Shown here in pieces: positions 8,190 to 17,075 of a stretch of DNA of 64,000 nt. Position numbers and translations under genes: made by a program. The stretch is taken from the NCBI GenBank assembly GCA_963792655.1, contig CAWBWU010000009.1:62001-126000 (forward strand), in the 5' to 3' direction. This DNA is from DOZZ01 sp963792655 (GTDB lineage Bacteria > Acidobacteriota > Terriglobia > Bryobacterales > Bryobacteraceae). Position 1 is the stretch's first letter. The number at the start of each line of letters is the position of its first letter. The notes under the pieces are model-generated. The model did not search any database, was not told the DNA's origin, and worked only from the letters and a program-made list of their open reading frames with translations.

Positions 8190-9005
8190 AGCGAAATGCT
8201 TCTTCGCCGAGCGTTTCGAGAACGGCGATCTCCAGCGCTTCGTTTTCGTGACGCTGCGTCGTCGCGAGGCTCTTCAGCTTCATGCGCAAAGCGCGCGACA
8301 TTGATGCCGTCGCGCACACTGATAGCGCTCATCGGCCGCATGCGCCTGCTGCAGGAAAGTCGGTGACGTATTCGAGAATCGCGTCTTCGGCAAACGGCAG
8401 GTTCTCTTTGAGGATCTGGAACTCTTCGTCGTGCTCGGGGAAGTCGATCAGGATCTGCGGCTGCAGGCGCGAGTGGATGTATTCGGGCAATTCGAAAGTC
8501 GAGGCGTCGTCGTTCATCGTCGTGACCAGGCGAAACTTCGGGTGCGCCTTGATCTTGATGCCGGCTACGACCGACTCCACATAACGGCGGTTATCGAGCA
8601 GCGGCGCGAAGCTTGCCCAACTCTTCTCGCTCATGCGGTTGCCTTCGTCGAGGATGACGATGCCGCCCAGGATCATGGCGGTGACTAGTGGCGATGCGAC
8701 GTAGCGCAACTTGCCGGCCCCTTCGATGACCGGGGTCACCAGCAGGTCTTCAGGCCGCGTGTCCATGGTGGCCTGCATGATGTAGACGTCGCGGCCCGAT
8801 GCCGCTTGGCGGCCGCATACGCGAGCGTGGTCTTGCCAACGCCGGGCTTGCCGATCAGGCGCGGATTCATCGGCACATCCTGCTCGTGGATCACCATCCA
8901 CGCGGCCAGCAACTGCCGCATCAATTCTTCCTGGCCTACCCAGCGGACGGAGAGTTCGTCCGGGTGCGCCAGGTGCAGCGTTACGCCTTCGATCTCAACT
9001 GTCAT
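8158..9005 (-). pseudogene. MoxR-family AAA+ ATPase, frameshifted
   Basis: The N-terminal frame (ATG at 9005) has the Walker A motif GKPGVGKTTLAYAAAKR. After a missing G near 8812 it continues one frame over with DVYIMQATMDTRPEDLL, Walker B as GGIVILDEGNRMSEKSW, and the sensor-1 region FRLVTTMNDD. Further single-base shifts lie near 8357, 8325 and 8265, after which SLATTQRHENEALEIAVLE leads to the stop at 8158. Repaired length is about 280 residues, typical for MoxR ATPases, which act as chaperones remodelling or inserting cofactors in partner proteins, usually a VWA protein. Here the adjacent, overlapping partner is not a VWA protein that I can recognise. Confidence 0.75.
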
Positions 9006-9044
9006 TCCCTTCCATTCTAGGGAATGCCGCGGAAGCGCGCCGGA

Positions 9045-10619
9045 CTAACGGCCCTTTTGGTGGAACTCCATGCCAACCGAAGGATTGCCGGTCTCGCCGG
9101 TGATCTTGAAACCCATCTGCGTGACGTTGTCTTTCTTCTTCATGAAGGGCGTGATCACTTTCAACATGAAGCTCTTCATGCCCTGGGTTTCGTCCGCAAT
9201 GCGGCCGTGCGTGCGCAACGTTCCGTGCATGTCCATTTGATTTGTAATCAGGTTGATGGTGCCGTGCATCTCGGCATTCGAATCCGGCGCATGAAAGGTG
9301 ATTCCGGTGAACGTGGCGACGCCGTTGCGCAGCGAGACGTGCCCGCGAAGTCCTTCAACGACCGACAAGGGATCGGCATCCTCCTGATCACGATTTTTGT
9401 CGCCGCGCGCGCTTTTCGTGAGCCGGTCAATGCTGTGCTGTGCTGCGGCGTTGGTGAATTTTCCCGCGTCGACGCCAAAATTGCCCTCGCCCCGGAACTT
9501 TTCCAGGAACGTCCCTTTACCCGGCGGAAGTTCGACGGACGCGGTTAATGCCAGCTTGCCGGTCATCGGGGACTTCGGGCCTTTCATGAATGGCAGCATC
9601 GCGTCTTCAATACGTCCGTTCATGTTTCCCTGGAACCGTGTGTCCTTGCCATGCTCGCCAGCGACCTTTGCAACGCTGCCGTGCGCCACGACCACGCTGC
9701 GGCCGAAGTGAACTTCGACGCGAGTGAGTTGCGTGTCGCCATTGCGCGCGTCTACAACGGCGTTGTAGTTCGCAACCAGATGCGTCGTGTGTCCTTTGCC
9801 GGTGATTCGAAAGTTGGGCAGATCGGTCGCGCCGGTAGCGTCCAGGTGTTCGAGCGTGCCAGTGAACTTGCCATCCGACGCGATGGTTCCGTTCAGCTTG
9901 TGAAAGACGCCGAGGTCCGCGTCACGAAAGGTATAGGTGCCGCTGACCGGAGTTGAGCCGGGGTCGTCCGGATCCCAGGGTCCGAATTGCCCCCGTGTGC
10001 TGATCTCGCCGGGAGGCTCGGTAATGCGGAACGCTCCGTCATAATGCAGCGGTCCCACGTCGCCAACGCCCTTCAGGCTGAGGCGGTGCATGTTGACTAC
10101 GAAAGGTTCCTTTTTGGGATCGGAACTACGGAATTCGAGCACCGCGCCATCGGCTTGAATATCGGCGATGACCATCTGCGTGCCATTTTTCGCGGTGAGC
10201 GGCATTACGCTGTGCACCTTACCCTGCGCATCCGGGGTACGCGGCGGAATCAGAACGTGAACACCTTGCGCAATTACCAGATCCAGCCGCTTCTTCCCGG
10301 CGAAAAGTTGACTCCAGTGAGTGCGGATCGTCAGCTTTTGAACCGTCATGATCGGCGGCTTGTCTTTGTTCTTATGGTGCAGAAAGCGGACGTCCTCCAG
10401 AATGCAGCCAGGCGGGAAATAAGTGCTGGTGAAACGCTGGATGGTGATCTGGCGTTCCGTCCGCTGCTGAATTACATCCCTGACCCTGGCTTCAGTGAAC
10501 GGCCAGTGTTGGATAACGACTGCTACTCCCACCACCAGTAGCAACAGCGCGAGACCGGCGACGGCAAGAATGATTTGGGTTGCAGAGAACCGTCCGGTAC
10601 GAGTTCGCGCTGGCGTCAT
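9045..10619 (-). CDS. AsmA-like inner-membrane-anchored protein
   Basis: A protein of 524 residues with a basic N-terminus, one membrane segment (IILAVAGLALLLLVVGVAVV, about residues 15-37), and a long beta-rich periplasmic part. Near the C-terminus, LRGHVSLRNGVATFTGITFH and MHGTINLITNQMDMHGTLRT match the AsmA C-terminal domain, seen in AsmA/TamB-like proteins that bridge or organise the envelope and may move lipids. The start at 10619 lacks a strong Shine-Dalgarno site; longer frames lead into non-conserved sequence. It diverges from the 10690 gene with 70 bases between them. Confidence 0.75.
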   Translation of the reverse strand: MTPARTRTGRFSATQIILAVAGLALLLLVVGVAVVIQHWPFTEARVRDVIQQRTERQITIQRFTSTYFPPGCILEDVRFLHHKNKDKPPIMTVQKLTIRTHWSQLFAGKKRLDLVIAQGVHVLIPPRTPDAQGKVHSVMPLTAKNGTQMVIADIQADGAVLEFRSSDPKKEPFVVNMHRLSLKGVGDVGPLHYDGAFRITEPPGEISTRGQFGPWDPDDPGSTPVSGTYTFRDADLGVFHKLNGTIASDGKFTGTLEHLDATGATDLPNFRITGKGHTTHLVANYNAVVDARNGDTQLTRVEVHFGRSVVVAHGSVAKVAGEHGKDTRFQGNMNGRIEDAMLPFMKGPKSPMTGKLALTASVELPPGKGTFLEKFRGEGNFGVDAGKFTNAAAQHSIDRLTKSARGDKNRDQEDADPLSVVEGLRGHVSLRNGVATFTGITFHAPDSNAEMHGTINLITNQMDMHGTLRTHGRIADETQGMKSFMLKVITPFMKKKDNVTQMGFKITGETGNPSVGMEFHQKGR

Positions 10620-10689
10620 CGGAGGGTTCAATTGCACGTTGAGAACCGTGCGGATATGTTCAATCGGCGAGAATGGTTGGTAGGGAACA

Positions 10690-12627
10690 GTGAGCCGTAA
10701 AGCACTCTTAACACTAGCGCTGACCGCCTTCGCAGCGCTACTTCTCCCAGATTCATTACTAGCCAGCGAAGCAGACGCGCTGGCAATCGACGCCAACATC
10801 CAAGCCATTCATCTGCCGTACGGGACCATTCTGGATCCGGTGTTCGCGAGCACGACAAGCACGCAGATCACTGGCTATACCCGGTGCGGAGACTCGGCGC
10901 TATGGACCGGAAATTATTTGGCGGCCGAGTCGTTCCGCTTTGCCGTTACGCAGGATGCTGCCGCGCTCAGCAATGTGAAGAGCGCCCTTGCAGGGCTGCA
11001 ATCGCTGGTGGACGTAACGGGCCACGGTTATCTTGCGCGCTGTGCGTTTCCGGCGAACTCACCTTACGCGGCGGGGATCTCGAGCGAAGAATCCAGCAAT
11101 GGCGTATTTCACAACGGCAGCCAGGTCTGGATTGGCAACACCTCGCGCGATCAGTATTCCGGCGTGCTGTTTGGGCTGGTAAACGCTTATGACCTGGTGA
11201 ACGACCCTGGCGTGCATACAAGTTCCGCCAACCTGATTTCCCAGTTGGTCGGCAACCTGTCGGACAACAACTGGACCATCTTTTTTCCCGACTTCATCCC
11301 TTTCGTGCAAGACCACGTGCTGACTTACGCGCTGCGTCAGGATCAGGAACTGGCGGCTTTGCAAATTGCGCGGCATGTCAATCCTGCCAGGTTCGGCACT
11401 ATTTACGCGCAGCAGAGTGCGGCGTCGCTGGCATCGGTGGCAACGCCGATCGGCTTCGATACGCTCAGCGACAATTCTTATTTCAAGTTCAATCTCGACT
11501 CGATCAATCTCTACAGCCTGATCCGGTTGGATAGCGGTGCAGAGGATTCAACTTATCGCGCGGCCTACGCTGCGTTGCGCGCGCACACTGCCTCGCAGCA
11601 GAACGCGTTCTTCAACATGATCGACCGTGCGCTGAACGGGCCAGATGTGACGCGCGATCAGCAGACGCTCGTGATGCTCGATCAGTGGCTCGCCCGGCCG
11701 CGCCGTGATGTGTATGTTGATCTCAGCGGCGCAGTTCCGGTGTGTGGCGCACAAGCTTGCTCGCCGGTGCCGGTAAATCTGCGGCCGCCGACGGATTTTC
11801 TGTGGCAGCGCAGTCCGTATCAGCTTGCGGGTGGCGGCCAGGGTCTGGTGGAAGGCGCAGGGATCGACTACATTCTTCCGTACTGGATGGCCCGGTACTA
11901 CGGGCTGTACGGGCAGTTCTCGGTGCAATCGGCGGCGGCTTCGAACTTGAACGTCGCGCCGTCCGGGCTGGCATCGATCTTCGGCTCGAACCTGGCTTTG
12001 GGCACGCAGCCGGCGACGAGCCTGGACCTGCCGTTGAACCTTGCGGGCGATATGGTTACGATTACCGACTCCGCGCACGTTACCCGCACGGCGCAGCTTT
12101 TGTACGTATCGCCGGGGCAGATCAACTTGTTGTTGCCCGCGGGCATTGCGCCAGGCATCGCGACGCTCGGTGTGATTGACCCCGGTCAGCCGCAACAGAG
12201 CTCGACGGTGAATGTGCAGAACGTTGCGCCGGCATTGTTCAGTGCGGCGGCGAGTGGGCATGGTGTTGCTGCGGCGACTGCCGTTCGCGTGCCGAGCAAC
12301 AGTCCGGCGATGCAAACCAGTGTGCCGGTGTTTCAATGTGCGGGTCCACTCTGCACGAGCACGCCGATTGCGCTCGATACCGCGTCCACGGTTTACGTGA
12401 CGCTCTATGGGACAGGTATCCGGAATCGCTCTTCGTTGTCGAACGTGACCGTGACGGTGAATGGCGTGAGCGTGCCGGTACAGTACGCGAGTGCTCAGCC
12501 GGTGTTCGCAGGGCTGGATCAGATCAACATTGCGTTACCCGCAAGCTTGAAGGGCGCGGGTGAGGCAGGTGTGATCGTTACCGTTGATGGCATCGCGTCG
12601 AACGCCGTGACTCTGAACATTCAGTAG
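10690..12627 (+). CDS. Secreted protein with Solibacter-type C-terminal domain (TIGR03437)
   Basis: A 645-residue protein starting at GTG with a signal peptide (KALLTLALTAFAALLLPDSL). Residues about 30-400 look alpha-helical (IQAIHLPYGTILDPVF, YTRCGDSALWTGNYLAAESF) and may be an alpha/alpha toroid, though I cannot assign an enzyme. The last ~230 residues are the domain known from Solibacter genomes: ASNLNVAPSGLASIFGSNLA, LLYVSPGQINLLLPAGI, VYVTLYGTGIRNRSS, GLDQINIALPASLKGAGEAG. That beta-sandwich-like domain recurs in many exported proteins of the group and is probably a surface or processing module. Confidence 0.8.
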   Translation: MSRKALLTLALTAFAALLLPDSLLASEADALAIDANIQAIHLPYGTILDPVFASTTSTQITGYTRCGDSALWTGNYLAAESFRFAVTQDAAALSNVKSALAGLQSLVDVTGHGYLARCAFPANSPYAAGISSEESSNGVFHNGSQVWIGNTSRDQYSGVLFGLVNAYDLVNDPGVHTSSANLISQLVGNLSDNNWTIFFPDFIPFVQDHVLTYALRQDQELAALQIARHVNPARFGTIYAQQSAASLASVATPIGFDTLSDNSYFKFNLDSINLYSLIRLDSGAEDSTYRAAYAALRAHTASQQNAFFNMIDRALNGPDVTRDQQTLVMLDQWLARPRRDVYVDLSGAVPVCGAQACSPVPVNLRPPTDFLWQRSPYQLAGGGQGLVEGAGIDYILPYWMARYYGLYGQFSVQSAAASNLNVAPSGLASIFGSNLALGTQPATSLDLPLNLAGDMVTITDSAHVTRTAQLLYVSPGQINLLLPAGIAPGIATLGVIDPGQPQQSSTVNVQNVAPALFSAAASGHGVAAATAVRVPSNSPAMQTSVPVFQCAGPLCTSTPIALDTASTVYVTLYGTGIRNRSSLSNVTVTVNGVSVPVQYASAQPVFAGLDQINIALPASLKGAGEAGVIVTVDGIASNAVTLNIQ

Positions 12628-12725
12628 GTCGGTTCTTCACGATGAGCGCGCAACCGTGTCACGCAATTGCAACGGGCGCATGATAGCTTGGTCAGAATTC
12701 CCTACTTCGGATTGGAGATACACCC

Positions 12726-13091
12726 ATGACCACACAGGAAGTCGCTCAGAAGCTTGTTCAGATGTGTTCTGAAGGCAAATTTCACGAAGCAACCAAAGAG
12801 CTGTATTCGCAGGATGTCGTCAGCATGGAAGCAAGCGCGCCTCCCGGAGGCTCACGCGAAGCCAAAGGGCTGGACGCGGTTCTCGCAAAGGGCGAGTGGT
12901 GGGGCGCCAATCACGAAGTGCACTCCTTGCACATCGACGGCCCGATCGTCGCGGGAGACCACTTCGCCTGCACGTTCAAAATGGAGGTCACGTTCAAGCC
13001 CCAGAGCAAACGCTTCCTCATGGAAGAAGTCGCCGTCTACAAAGTCGCTGATGGCAAAGTAGTCTACGAGCAGTTCTTCTATTCGATGTAA
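12726..13091 (+). CDS. SnoaL-like (NTF2-fold) small protein
   Basis: The 121-residue protein (MTTQEVAQKLVQMCSEGKFH at the start; GPIVAGDHFACTFKMEVTF and VAVYKVADGKVVYEQFFY towards the end) has the cone-shaped NTF2/SnoaL pattern of alpha helix followed by a curved sheet. No signal peptide, so cytoplasmic. The family covers small isomerases, hydrolases and binding proteins, so substrate is unknown. A GGAG site lies 9 bases before the ATG. It converges on the aldo/keto reductase 17 bases downstream. Confidence 0.8.
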   Translation: MTTQEVAQKLVQMCSEGKFHEATKELYSQDVVSMEASAPPGGSREAKGLDAVLAKGEWWGANHEVHSLHIDGPIVAGDHFACTFKMEVTFKPQSKRFLMEEVAVYKVADGKVVYEQFFYSM

Positions 13092-13108
13092 GAGAGCGCG
13101 GGCCAGTA

Positions 13109-14054
13109 CTAATCCTGCTTGGCCCGCATAATCCGCTCGGGTTCTTCGCCCAGCCATTTCGGGTTTTCGGCGGTGCCGTCGAACACGGCCGACGTCTTGA
13201 AGAGTTCGTACTTGCCGCCCGCTGCTGCCTGGCGCGTTTTGTTCAGCAGCGCTTCCACTTCTTCCTCCGCCATGGGCCGGAACGTGCGGGCGGCGGCCAG
13301 ACCCTGCGCCAAGAATTTCCATACTGTCCATGCCGGTGATCACCACTGAGGTGGGCAAGTTCAGCGCGTAGTGCAGGCATTCGATGGGTGTGACTGTTTT
13401 CGATTCCAGAATGATGCGGTCCGCCATACTCTTCATTCCGAGCACGCCGATATTGTGTTTCTGCAGTTCTGGAATCACCAGCTTCGCAAAGCTGCGATAG
13501 TGCGCGTCCATCACGTTCAGCGGCATCTGCACGGTGTCAAACACGTAGCCGTGCGACTCTGCCGTTTCGAGCATGTGCAGATGAACTAACGGGTCCTTAT
13601 GGCCGGTAAAGCCGATAAAGCGGAGCTTGCCGGCCTTTTGTGCATCGACGAGCGCAGCGTTCGCGCCATCCTCACGGAAAACGCGGTGTGGATCGTCGAA
13701 GCGCAGGATTTCGTGGTGCTGCACCAGATCGATGCAGTCCGTCTTCAGCCGTTTCAAACTCTGCTCTAACTGCCGGGTTGCTTCTTCGTAGGTGCGGCCG
13801 TCGATCTTGGTCATCAGAAAAACTTCCTTGCGATGACCATCTGCGAGGAAGCTGCCCATGCGCTTTTCACTTTCGCCGTCGTTGTAGTCCCACGAATTGT
13901 CGAAGAAGTTGATGCCGCCCTCGAGCGCGCCCTGCATCAGCCGCGTGGCTAGCTTGGCATCGACGTGTTTCAACGAAAGGTGCCAGCCGCCTAAGCCAAT
14001 GGCTGACACTTTCTGGCCCGTTCGTCCCAGTACGCGGTACGGCATGTCCGGCAT
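13109..14054 (-). CDS. Aldo/keto reductase, frameshifted near the C-terminus
   Basis: NAD(P)H-dependent reductase with a TIM barrel: YRVLGRTGQKVSAIGLGGWH at the N-terminus, catalytic D and Y in FDNSWDYNDGESEKRMG, K in FLMTKIDG, H in CIDLVQHHE. The frame departs at MDSMEIL near 13310; the true tail (AQGLAAARTFRPMAEEEVEA, then TAENPKWLGEEPE, end at 13109) follows one frame over. One extra C at 13309-13310 explains this. Repaired length is about 315 residues. A long out-of-frame extension to 12852 overlaps the neighbour and is not real. Substrate unknown. Confidence 0.82.
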
Positions 14055-14169
14055 GATGATTTCGATCTCCTCTTTCGAGGTTAAGGCGCATGCGTGCTAG
14101 TACGAAAGCGCGGCATGTATGTTTCGCTCCACTTTCGCTGGGCGCGCGGAAATGCTAAACTTCGACCCA

Positions 14170-14772
14170 ATGCTGCGAAGGAAGTTGCACATTTTCGGGT
14201 TGCTGGCGCTGCTGCTGAGCGCGATGCCCGCTTTGCGCGCGAGCCAGTTAAACTCCACCAACTACTTCCTGGTGACGTTCCAGATGACGGACCTGAGCTG
14301 CCCGCTCGGGAGCTGCGACACAATTTTCTTCTCGCCATCCTTCACGTCTGCAGCGAACACGACACAGGTGAATGCACAGCTCTTCAACGGCGCGCAGTTG
14401 CTGGCTACCTATTCGTCCTCGAACCCGGCCTTTTGCTGCACCGCAGGCTTTGAATCAGCAACCAGCGCTTTTGGCATTTCGGGCGTGCTGGCGGATTTCA
14501 CTACCCTCCAGAACGGAACGATCCAGGGGCAGTTCATCTACTCAGTGGCGGGAACGCTGGATGGTTTTGATCCGACGCAGTCGTTCTTCGCCATCGGGCA
14601 CGCGACGGGACCGGGCGGGCTTACGGTCAATGACACCGCGTTCGTGATCACGAGTGAACAGATCGTGAGCACGCAGACGCCCGAGCCCGGGACATTGCTG
14701 ACCATTGGAGTGTCGCTATTCTTTGTTGCCGGGTCGATGCTTTGGCGGCAGCGAAAGCCTGAGCGCGCCTAA
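14170..14772 (+). CDS. PEP-CTERM sorted exported protein
   Basis: About 200 residues. The N-terminus (LRRKLHIFGLLALLLSAMPA) is a signal peptide. The C-terminus has the PEP-CTERM sorting signal: PEPGTLLTIG, a hydrophobic span, then WRQRKPERA. Such proteins are recognised by an exosortase and held at or released from the surface, often linked to exopolysaccharide. The middle is beta-rich with four cysteines (SCPLGSC, FCC). No exosortase is in the window. Start choice between 14119, 14152 and 14170 is uncertain; 14170 gives the cleanest signal peptide. Confidence 0.75.
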   Translation: MLRRKLHIFGLLALLLSAMPALRASQLNSTNYFLVTFQMTDLSCPLGSCDTIFFSPSFTSAANTTQVNAQLFNGAQLLATYSSSNPAFCCTAGFESATSAFGISGVLADFTTLQNGTIQGQFIYSVAGTLDGFDPTQSFFAIGHATGPGGLTVNDTAFVITSEQIVSTQTPEPGTLLTIGVSLFFVAGSMLWRQRKPERA

Positions 14773-15596
14773 GCCGCGACGGGAATCCAAATCTCTACTT
14801 TTCCGGTGCCGGTGCCGCCGTCGAAGTCCTCTCCATATCTTTCGAGCCAGGGTGCGTCCACCGCTTTGCGGCCGGACGCTGGCAGCGCCTGATTCCAGAC
14901 CGCGCTACACGTCGCGCCGATGGCAGAGATGTGACCCGTGTGAGTAAAAACAGCGTAGGTTTGCGGTGCGAGACGTAGGCGCGCAAAATCTGCCGGCTCG
15001 GAAGGGAATTCATTCACCTGCACCGCGCAAATGTAATCGAAGTTATTTGCGTCGTCACCGTTGCAGATGATTCCGTAGGCCACGTTGCCGGCCTGACCCT
15101 TGATGTGTCCGAGGTGCGGCAAGAAGCGTGCCCACTGCGAGGGCATCCCGGCGGTGTTTTGAAATGTGTAGTGTTCGGTGAGCCCGAACATCAGCATGGC
15201 GTCTTGCTGAACAATGCGGGGCGGGGCAATGGCGACAGTCGTTGTTGGGTGCATTCTGATTGGCTCCGTATAGATAAGTTGAGGCGCCTGATCGCGCACT
15301 AGCTCCGGCGTCAGGCCAAAATGTTGCCTGAAGGCGCGGGTGAAAGCCTCATGCGATCCATACCCCGCTTCCAGCGCAACGCTAAGAATGTCCGGCGCTC
15401 CGTTCAGCAGTTCTTTCGCGGCGGCGCTCAGCCTGCGGCCGCGAATGTATTGAGATACACCGCAACCTGTTCCGAGGCTGAAAGCTCGCGAAAGGTGATA
15501 ACGCGAAACGCCGAGCGCCCCGGCAATGGATTCGAGAGAGAGATCGCTCCCAAGGTGGCTTTCGACATACCAGAGTGCTTTTGCCGAGACGCTCAT
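14769..15596 (-). CDS. AraC-family regulator with GyrI-like ligand domain
   Basis: The 275-residue protein has an N-terminal AraC DNA-binding domain with two helix-turn-helix units (SLESIAGALGVSRYHLSRAF; ILSVALEAGYGSHEAFTRAF, then QHFGLTPELVR). Residues about 115-275 form a GyrI-like/effector-binding domain (YGIICNGDDANNFDYICAV; YAVFTHTGHISAIGATCSAV; VEIWIPVAA), as in Rob/SoxS-related multidrug-responsive regulators. It probably senses small hydrophobic molecules. The ATG at 15596 has GGGG upstream; the open frame to 15806 is not conserved. It converges on the PEP-CTERM gene. Confidence 0.85.
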   Translation of the reverse strand: MSVSAKALWYVESHLGSDLSLESIAGALGVSRYHLSRAFSLGTGCGVSQYIRGRRLSAAAKELLNGAPDILSVALEAGYGSHEAFTRAFRQHFGLTPELVRDQAPQLIYTEPIRMHPTTTVAIAPPRIVQQDAMLMFGLTEHYTFQNTAGMPSQWARFLPHLGHIKGQAGNVAYGIICNGDDANNFDYICAVQVNEFPSEPADFARLRLAPQTYAVFTHTGHISAIGATCSAVWNQALPASGRKAVDAPWLERYGEDFDGGTGTGKVEIWIPVAA

Positions 15597-15717
15597 TCGA
15601 CCCCAGCTTAATAGCGCACGGAGCGAGCGCGCTTGATCGTTATTGCTGCGGCGGAACATTTTTTTTGCGGCCCGGGACTGATGGCGAACTGGGGCGCGCG
15701 TCACCGGTCGCGATTGC

Positions 15718-16596
15718 TCAAATCTTCCCGGTAGCGCGATAGAAATTTTCGACGTAGCGGCCATCGACGTCGGTGAAACCGTACTCCTTCGCAGCGTCAC
15801 CCACAAAGATCAGCCTGCCTGACTTTGCGATTACGTTGGGATCGGAAGCCAGTGCAACGAGTGCGCGTCCGGTGTACTCGGGCGATTCCGCAAGATCGTA
15901 GCGATAGAGCTTGTGCAGCTCTTCATCTTGCATGTGCACCTGCACACGCTCAGTCTTCATGAATCCCGGGAGCAGACCTAGTATCGTGACTCCTGCTTGG
16001 CGCGCTTCAGCAGCGAGGCTCGTGACCAGACGGTTTAGAGCGTAGTGGGGCAAATGTTCGAACAGGTCCCATTGCGGCTTCCCGCTCAGCTTGTCTGTTT
16101 CGATCATTGGTTCGCTGATAGCGACGACCAGGCCAGAGCGCTGTTGCGACATGATGCGTGCCGCTTCGCGAGCAGCAAACCAAAACGCCTGCGGTCCCGC
16201 GCCCATGAAATCGTTCCAAAGTTCAGCGGGCAAATTCCAGAACGGTTGCTTCCAGACCGGATCGACGAAACGCTCGTTGCCACCCCACACGGCACAAGCC
16301 ATGATGTCGAGCCGGCCGTGTTCGGCGTGGACGCGCTCGAAGAGTTTCTTCGTCTGTGCCAGGTCAGTGTGATCGACCTGCACCGGAATGCCAACACCGC
16401 CGCGCCGCGTGACCTCTTCGGCGGTGTCCTCAACGGTTCCGGAGATGCCGTCTATCGGCGGCGGACCGCCGCGGACTGAGCGGCCTGTGACATACACAGT
16501 GCTGCCGTGTTCGCCGAGTGCAAGGGCAATGCCGCGTCCGCATCCCCGGCTCGCGCCCGCGACGACGGCGACCTTGCCTTCCAGCTTGCCCGGCAT
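15718..16596 (-). CDS. SDR-family oxidoreductase with YxxxR in place of YxxxK
   Basis: A 292-residue short-chain dehydrogenase/reductase. The Rossmann glycine motif is GASRGCGRGIALALGEHG, and TGRSVRGG follows beta-2, suggesting NADP(H). The serine region is VVAISEPM and the tyrosine motif is YALNR: arginine replaces the usual catalytic lysine. This may be a subfamily trait or change activity. The longer size and GMKTERVQVH-like C-terminal insertion suggest an atypical SDR. It is upstream of the AraC gene in the same direction (120 bases apart). Substrate unknown. Confidence 0.82.
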   Translation of the reverse strand: MPGKLEGKVAVVAGASRGCGRGIALALGEHGSTVYVTGRSVRGGPPPIDGISGTVEDTAEEVTRRGGVGIPVQVDHTDLAQTKKLFERVHAEHGRLDIMACAVWGGNERFVDPVWKQPFWNLPAELWNDFMGAGPQAFWFAAREAARIMSQQRSGLVVAISEPMIETDKLSGKPQWDLFEHLPHYALNRLVTSLAAEARQAGVTILGLLPGFMKTERVQVHMQDEELHKLYRYDLAESPEYTGRALVALASDPNVIAKSGRLIFVGDAAKEYGFTDVDGRYVENFYRATGKI

Positions 16597-16713
16597 GAGT
16601 TCCAGAATATTACGGACGGGCTTGGAGTGAGGTCAGTTGAGAGCGACGGGAGTGACTTCCGTAAAATCGATACCTGGGCGGCCGTCGCGGGGTTCACATA
16701 GTTGTTCGAGTTG

Positions 16714-17010
16714 TTACCAGAGCGCCTTCACTTCGGGCGGCGCGTTTTCCGGAACGCTCGCGCTCTTCCATGTGAACACTTCAACGAAGAACGGCAATCC
16801 TTTCTCGTCGGAGCCTTTGAGAACGACGTGCGGGTGGTCGAGCACCAGCTGGAGCTTCCGGTACAGGTCCCACGCTTTCGGGCTCAGCGCCGCGTATTCC
16901 GTTTCGTGTCCGGCTTTCACATGAGCCACGCTGTGAACTGTTTCGGAACCTGCCGGGGGAAGCTGGGCGGCGGAGCCAATGGCGAGTGACGAGACGAAAA
17001 GCAAGAACAC
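16714..17010 (-). CDS. Small exported protein, probably truncated by an in-frame stop
   Basis: The frame starts at a GTG (17010) with a short signal peptide (FLLFVSSLAIGSAAQ) and then HSVAHVKAGHETEYAALSPK, DHPHVVLKGSDEKGLPFFVE and NAPPEVKALW, where a TAA stops it. In the same frame past the stop come QLEQLCEPRDGRPGIDFTEV and TPVALN, ending at TGA 16633-16635. That tail looks like real protein (EPRDGRPGI), so a sense codon such as GAA probably became TAA. Full length would be about 125 residues. The fold may be a dimeric alpha/beta barrel-like small protein; role unknown. Confidence 0.65.
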   Translation of the reverse strand: MFLLFVSSLAIGSAAQLPPAGSETVHSVAHVKAGHETEYAALSPKAWDLYRKLQLVLDHPHVVLKGSDEKGLPFFVEVFTWKSASVPENAPPEVKALW

Positions 17011-17075
17011 GCGATTAGATCGCGTCTTGAAGCACAGAGCCGAAGAGCTGTGAGTTTACAGCCGGATGGTATTGT

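Noticed and set aside
11548..12336. 262-codon minus-strand open frame
   Set aside because: Arginine-rich shadow of the TIGR03437 protein gene.
12852..13108. C-terminal extension of the aldo/keto reductase frame
   Set aside because: Out-of-frame continuation after a one-base insertion; overlaps the SnoaL-like gene and is not conserved.
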